Source: Nitrospiraceae bacterium (GTDB lineage Bacteria > Nitrospirota > Thermodesulfovibrionia > Thermodesulfovibrionales > UBA9159). Taken from it: DNA of 7,776 nt. Below, piece after piece: positions 5,107 through 7,776 of the stretch. The translations under genes and the position numbers were made by a program. The stretch spans positions 1 to 7,776 of the forward strand of contig DMNE01000429.1 in NCBI GenBank assembly GCA_003453735.1. The letters are read 5' to 3'. The notes under the pieces are model-generated. The model saw nothing but the letters and a program-made list of their open reading frames with translations, was not told the DNA's origin and ran no database searches. The first letter of the stretch is position 1, and each line of letters begins with the position of its first letter.

Positions 5107-6326
5107 CCCGCAGGCAACTGATAGAGGTGGAGGCTTGCGTTCGTTGCGGAGAATGCCGGCTCTGGTGTCCTTCCTACGCCCAAGGTCAACAGGAATGTAT
5201 CACCGCGATGTACAAGCTCGGAGCTTTGCGCAGACTCATAAAAGGGTCTCTCCCTGAAGCCGAAAAAGACTTTTTTCTTCAAGGGTTATATAAATGCTCT
5301 GCCTGCGGCCTGTGTCATGTCGTATGTCCGGTGCGCATCAATACTCCTGAACTCTGGGAGCAGTCCCGCCAGTCGCTCTCTCTTGCCGGGATCCCTCAAC
5401 CGGAGGGTCAGATCAAGCAGATGTCTTTAATCAAAGAGTTTAATAACTCCTATGGCAAACCTCAGCAAGAGCGGGGCCTATGGGCGAGAATGGCATGGGA
5501 GTCCGGCTTTCTCATGAAACCTCTTTCACTCAGGCGGGAAAAACAGACATCGGTTCTGTATTTTGCCGGCTGTACGGCCAGCTTTGACCCTGCCATGCAG
5601 TCGGTTGCTGTTCAGTCTGCGCGCCTGCTCCAGGAGGCAGGGATAGAGTTCTCTATTCTAGGCGAAGAAGAGCCGTGCTGTGTCAGTAAATTACGGAGAA
5701 TGGGTGATAATGATTTTCACGAAGAGGCTAGGAAGAGGGCTGAGAAAATCATAGCACAGGGGATCAAAACAGTGGTCGTCTCTTGCGCGGGCTGCTATAA
5801 GGGGCTCCACTCCGATTATAAGAACATCTGGCCTGGGGTGCAAGAAGTCCTTCATCTCACTCAATTCGTTGACCGTTTGATACAAGAGGGCCGCCTCGTG
5901 CTGCGCCATAAGGTACCGATGGTGATTACTTACCATGACCCTTGCCACCTCGGCCGCCATACCCAGGTTTACGACGAGCCGCGAAGGATCTTGCGGGCTA
6001 TCCCCGGACTGAGTTTGGTCGAAATGCCACGCCACAGGGCCTTCTCCTGCTGTTGCGGAATGGGCGGCGGCCTGAAGATCGCCTTCCCGGATATCCAGCA
6101 CAAAATGTCTGCCAGCAGAATTCGTGAGGCGGAGTCCACCGGTGCGCAGGCAATCGTTACTCCCTGTCAGACCTGTTATCTGGGATTATTGACGGGCGTG
6201 GATGAAGCGGGTTCCCACATCAACGTTTATCACCTTAATGAACTACTGGTCAGATCTGTCTGCCCTGATCTAACACGTGAGAAAATAATATCGGCATTTG
6301 CGCATCCACCCGTCGGATACGTCTAG
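5058..6326 (+). CDS. HdrD/GlpC/DsrK-like Fe-S protein with two CCG domains (pair 1)
   Basis: A 422-residue cytoplasmic or membrane-associated redox subunit. Start TTG 5058 is chosen because of the AGGAGG 8 nt upstream. Two ferredoxin-type [4Fe-4S] motifs are present: CVRCGECRLWCP (Cys 27, 30, 33, 37) and CSACGLCHVVCP (Cys 80, 83, 86, 90). Two CCG domains follow, matching the C-x31-39-CC-x35-36-CxxC pattern closely: Cys 172, 207/208, 243, 246 and Cys 296, 332/333, 370, 373. In HdrB/HdrD such motifs hold noncubane [4Fe-4S] clusters that split disulfides. The first CCG has valine after the cysteine pair (PCCVS) where glycine is usual; the second has three consecutive cysteines (331-333) and the normal CCG. 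With the overlapping cytochrome b gene it forms a two-subunit quinone-linked oxidoreductase. The natural substrate (disulfide, glycerol-phosphate, lactate or a protein partner) cannot be told. Confidence 0.87.
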   Translation: MARNSKAKNCQIARGLTRRQLIEVEACVRCGECRLWCPSYAQGQQECITAMYKLGALRRLIKGSLPEAEKDFFLQGLYKCSACGLCHVVCPVRINTPELWEQSRQSLSLAGIPQPEGQIKQMSLIKEFNNSYGKPQQERGLWARMAWESGFLMKPLSLRREKQTSVLYFAGCTASFDPAMQSVAVQSARLLQEAGIEFSILGEEEPCCVSKLRRMGDNDFHEEARKRAEKIIAQGIKTVVVSCAGCYKGLHSDYKNIWPGVQEVLHLTQFVDRLIQEGRLVLRHKVPMVITYHDPCHLGRHTQVYDEPRRILRAIPGLSLVEMPRHRAFSCCCGMGGGLKIAFPDIQHKMSASRIREAESTGAQAIVTPCQTCYLGLLTGVDEAGSHINVYHLNELLVRSVCPDLTREKIISAFAHPPVGYV

Positions 6327-6375
6327 CATGACTGGCCTTAAATAGGTTGTGTGATTCAGAACCGGATAAAACAGC

Positions 6376-7056
6376 ATGGGAATGATTCTGACACTTGGCT
6401 ACTACCTCGTCACCGCAGTTTTTCTGGGTACCTATGTAGCGAAGGCACTGACCTGGAGGAAGAGCAACCGCGCGGCGCAACGCGGTCCCTCTGGAAAGAA
6501 AACTCCGAAGATTATCGTTATGTCCTTGGGTGACATCTTTTTCTTAACGAGACTCTTCAGGGTTAATCCCGGATTATGGATAGGGGAATGGATTTTTCAT
6601 GTGTCGGTTGTGCTTGTGATCATGCGGCACCTGAGATACTTTATAAACCCTATCCCCCGATGGCTGTGGGCACTGCAGACGCCGGGGATTATCGCAGGGT
6701 GTATCCTCCCCCTGTCTCTGCTCTATATATTCATCAATAAGCTCACCGCTGAAAAGAGGCACTATGTTTCGAGTTACAATTTCTTTCTCCTCTGCCTGCT
6801 TCTCTTGTTAAGCGCCAGCGGGCTGCTGATGCTTTGGGCTTTTCCTACCGATATCGTTGCAGTAAAAATATTCATGCTGGGCATCTTCACCTTCATGCCG
6901 GCTACAGCCCCTGACTCTCTGCTCTTCGTGTCTCATTTCAGCATTTTTTTATTGTTTCTCGCTTTTCTGCCCAGTCACGTCTTTGCAGCGCCACTCGTCA
7001 TTATCGAAGCACGGCTGAGAGCAAAAGAACAGCAAGAGGTGCTTCATGAAAAATAA
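6376..7056 (+). CDS. NarI/HdrE-like b-type cytochrome membrane subunit (pair 2)
   Basis: A 226-residue hydrophobic protein, close to the normal size of NarI-type gamma subunits and shorter than its counterpart in pair 1. ATG 6376 is taken; an in-frame ATG two codons later is an alternative, and the ribosome site is weak. Predicted membrane helices start at about residues 4, 68, 92, 132, 155 and 183. Four histidines have the spacing expected for two b hemes held between helices: 75 and 85 in the FHVSVVLVIMRHLRYF helix, and 187 and 201 in the VSHFSIFLLFLAFLPSHVFAAP helix. The LPSHVFAAP ending resembles the conserved final helix of the family. A charged cytoplasmic loop (about 27-45) follows helix 1. 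It lies 49 nt after pair 1 and overlaps the next Fe-S gene by 11 nt, so its partner is that protein. It shares little obvious sequence with the pair 1 cytochrome beyond the fold. Confidence 0.8.
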   Translation: MGMILTLGYYLVTAVFLGTYVAKALTWRKSNRAAQRGPSGKKTPKIIVMSLGDIFFLTRLFRVNPGLWIGEWIFHVSVVLVIMRHLRYFINPIPRWLWALQTPGIIAGCILPLSLLYIFINKLTAEKRHYVSSYNFFLLCLLLLLSASGLLMLWAFPTDIVAVKIFMLGIFTFMPATAPDSLLFVSHFSIFLLFLAFLPSHVFAAPLVIIEARLRAKEQQEVLHEK

Positions 7057-7776
7057 GAGATCCTTCTCAGACGAACTGACACCCATGCAACATATTGAAC
7101 TTGAAGCCTGCACCCAGTGCGGTGAGTGCCTCACCAACTGTCCTGTCCAGGAGGTAACCGGCAACCGTGCAATCTCGCCCCCCGAAAAAATCCGCCTGTA
7201 CAAAGAATTCATTAAGGCCACGAGTGGTCTCAAGGCACGCCTTTTCGGTTCATCAGAGGTGAATCGTAAGCTCCTCGAGGAGTTCTCAAAGGCTATTTTT
7301 GAATGCACAACATGCGGCGCATGCAGCCAGAACTGCACCGTGGGTATCTTTACTCAGAGGCTCTGGCCTGTGTTGAGAAAGGAAATGGTAAAGCGGGGCC
7401 TCGGTCCCTTAGGCCCTCAGGCAGACCTCCCCAAGGTTGTGGCAAAGTCAGGGAATCCTTATGACAGACCCCCGGAAAAGCGGTTCAGCCCATGGTTTCC
7501 TGAAAATGTGCGCTTTGCCGACCACAGCGACATCGGATACTATGCCGGCTGTACCGGCGCATATGAGGCACAACCCATGGTCAGGGGCGATGTCTTGGTC
7601 CTCGCGGCGATCGGAGAGCCGTTCACCATGCTGTCCCCAGAAGAAGAGGTCTGCTGCGGCTTTCCCCTTTTTATCACGGGGCAGCACGAGATGCTCGAAG
7701 ATCTTACAAAAAGGCTCGTCAATGCATATAAGGCAAAAGGGATAAAGGTTCTGCTCTGTTCATGTCCTTGCTGTGT
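7046..7776 (+). CDS. HdrD/GlpC-like Fe-S protein, CCG domain (pair 2, 3'-truncated)
   Basis: ATG 7046 overlaps the cytochrome gene by 11 nt and is preceded by AGAGG at 7035-7039 with 6-nt spacing. The frame stays open to the window edge; 243 residues are visible, perhaps a little over half of the protein. Ferredoxin motifs are CTQCGECLTNCP (Cys 22, 25, 28, 32) and CTTCGACSQNC (Cys 87, 90, 93, 97); the usual proline after the last cysteine of the second motif is threonine. One CCG domain is complete: Cys 169, the pair 203/204 in EEVCCGFP, and Cys 240/243 in CPCC, where Cys 242 is an extra cysteine. A second CCG domain is expected beyond the window. The plan copies the pair 1 Fe-S protein but the linkers differ markedly, so the two are old paralogues rather than a recent duplication. 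Likely exchanges electrons with the membrane quinone pool through its cytochrome partner. Confidence 0.85.
   Translation, partial: MKNKRSFSDELTPMQHIELEACTQCGECLTNCPVQEVTGNRAISPPEKIRLYKEFIKATSGLKARLFGSSEVNRKLLEEFSKAIFECTTCGACSQNCTVGIFTQRLWPVLRKEMVKRGLGPLGPQADLPKVVAKSGNPYDRPPEKRFSPWFPENVRFADHSDIGYYAGCTGAYEAQPMVRGDVLVLAAIGEPFTMLSPEEEVCCGFPLFITGQHEMLEDLTKRLVNAYKAKGIKVLLCSCPCC

Overview
The window looks like chromosomal DNA of a Gram-negative anaerobe. Desulfobacterota or Nitrospirota are my best guesses, based only on gene content: a corrinoid-activation protein, a periplasmic binding protein with a cleavable signal peptide, and quinone-linked heterodisulfide-reductase-like modules. Base composition looks balanced. 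All confident genes lie on the + strand and fall into two clusters separated by a gap of about 450 bases.

Region 1 (1-3803) is a tight five-gene run with gaps of 21, 21, 8 and 3 nt. It starts inside a gene for an ASKHA/DUF4445-type reductive activator of corrinoid proteins (RACo/RamA-like, left-truncated by the window). A small cysteine-containing protein of unknown function (110 aa) follows. Then comes a complete ABC importer of the nitrate/sulfonate/taurine (NitT/TauT) type: binding protein, permease, ATPase. The order suggests an operon coupling uptake of a small substrate to corrinoid-dependent methyl-transfer chemistry whose catalytic genes would lie upstream of the window. That link is inference.

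Region 2 (3804-4251) carries no established gene. It holds a 12-bp tandem repeat, an unannotated 57-codon reading frame with a strong Shine-Dalgarno sequence lying in a small hairpin, a perfect 16-bp inverted repeat with a 5-nt loop whose arms resemble IS6-family insertion-sequence ends, and an extended -10 promoter candidate just before the next operon.

Region 3 (4252-7776, open at the right edge) holds two successive copies of the same two-gene plan: a NarI/HdrE/DsrM-like b-type cytochrome membrane protein followed by a HdrD/GlpC/DsrK-like protein with two [4Fe-4S] ferredoxin motifs and CCG domains. In each pair the Fe-S gene overlaps the end of the membrane gene (49 nt and 11 nt), which implies translational coupling. 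Such pairs exchange electrons between membrane quinones and a cytoplasmic thiol/disulfide or other redox partner. The two pairs are clearly diverged in sequence and size, so they may form one larger complex or two enzymes with different partners. The second Fe-S gene runs off the window.
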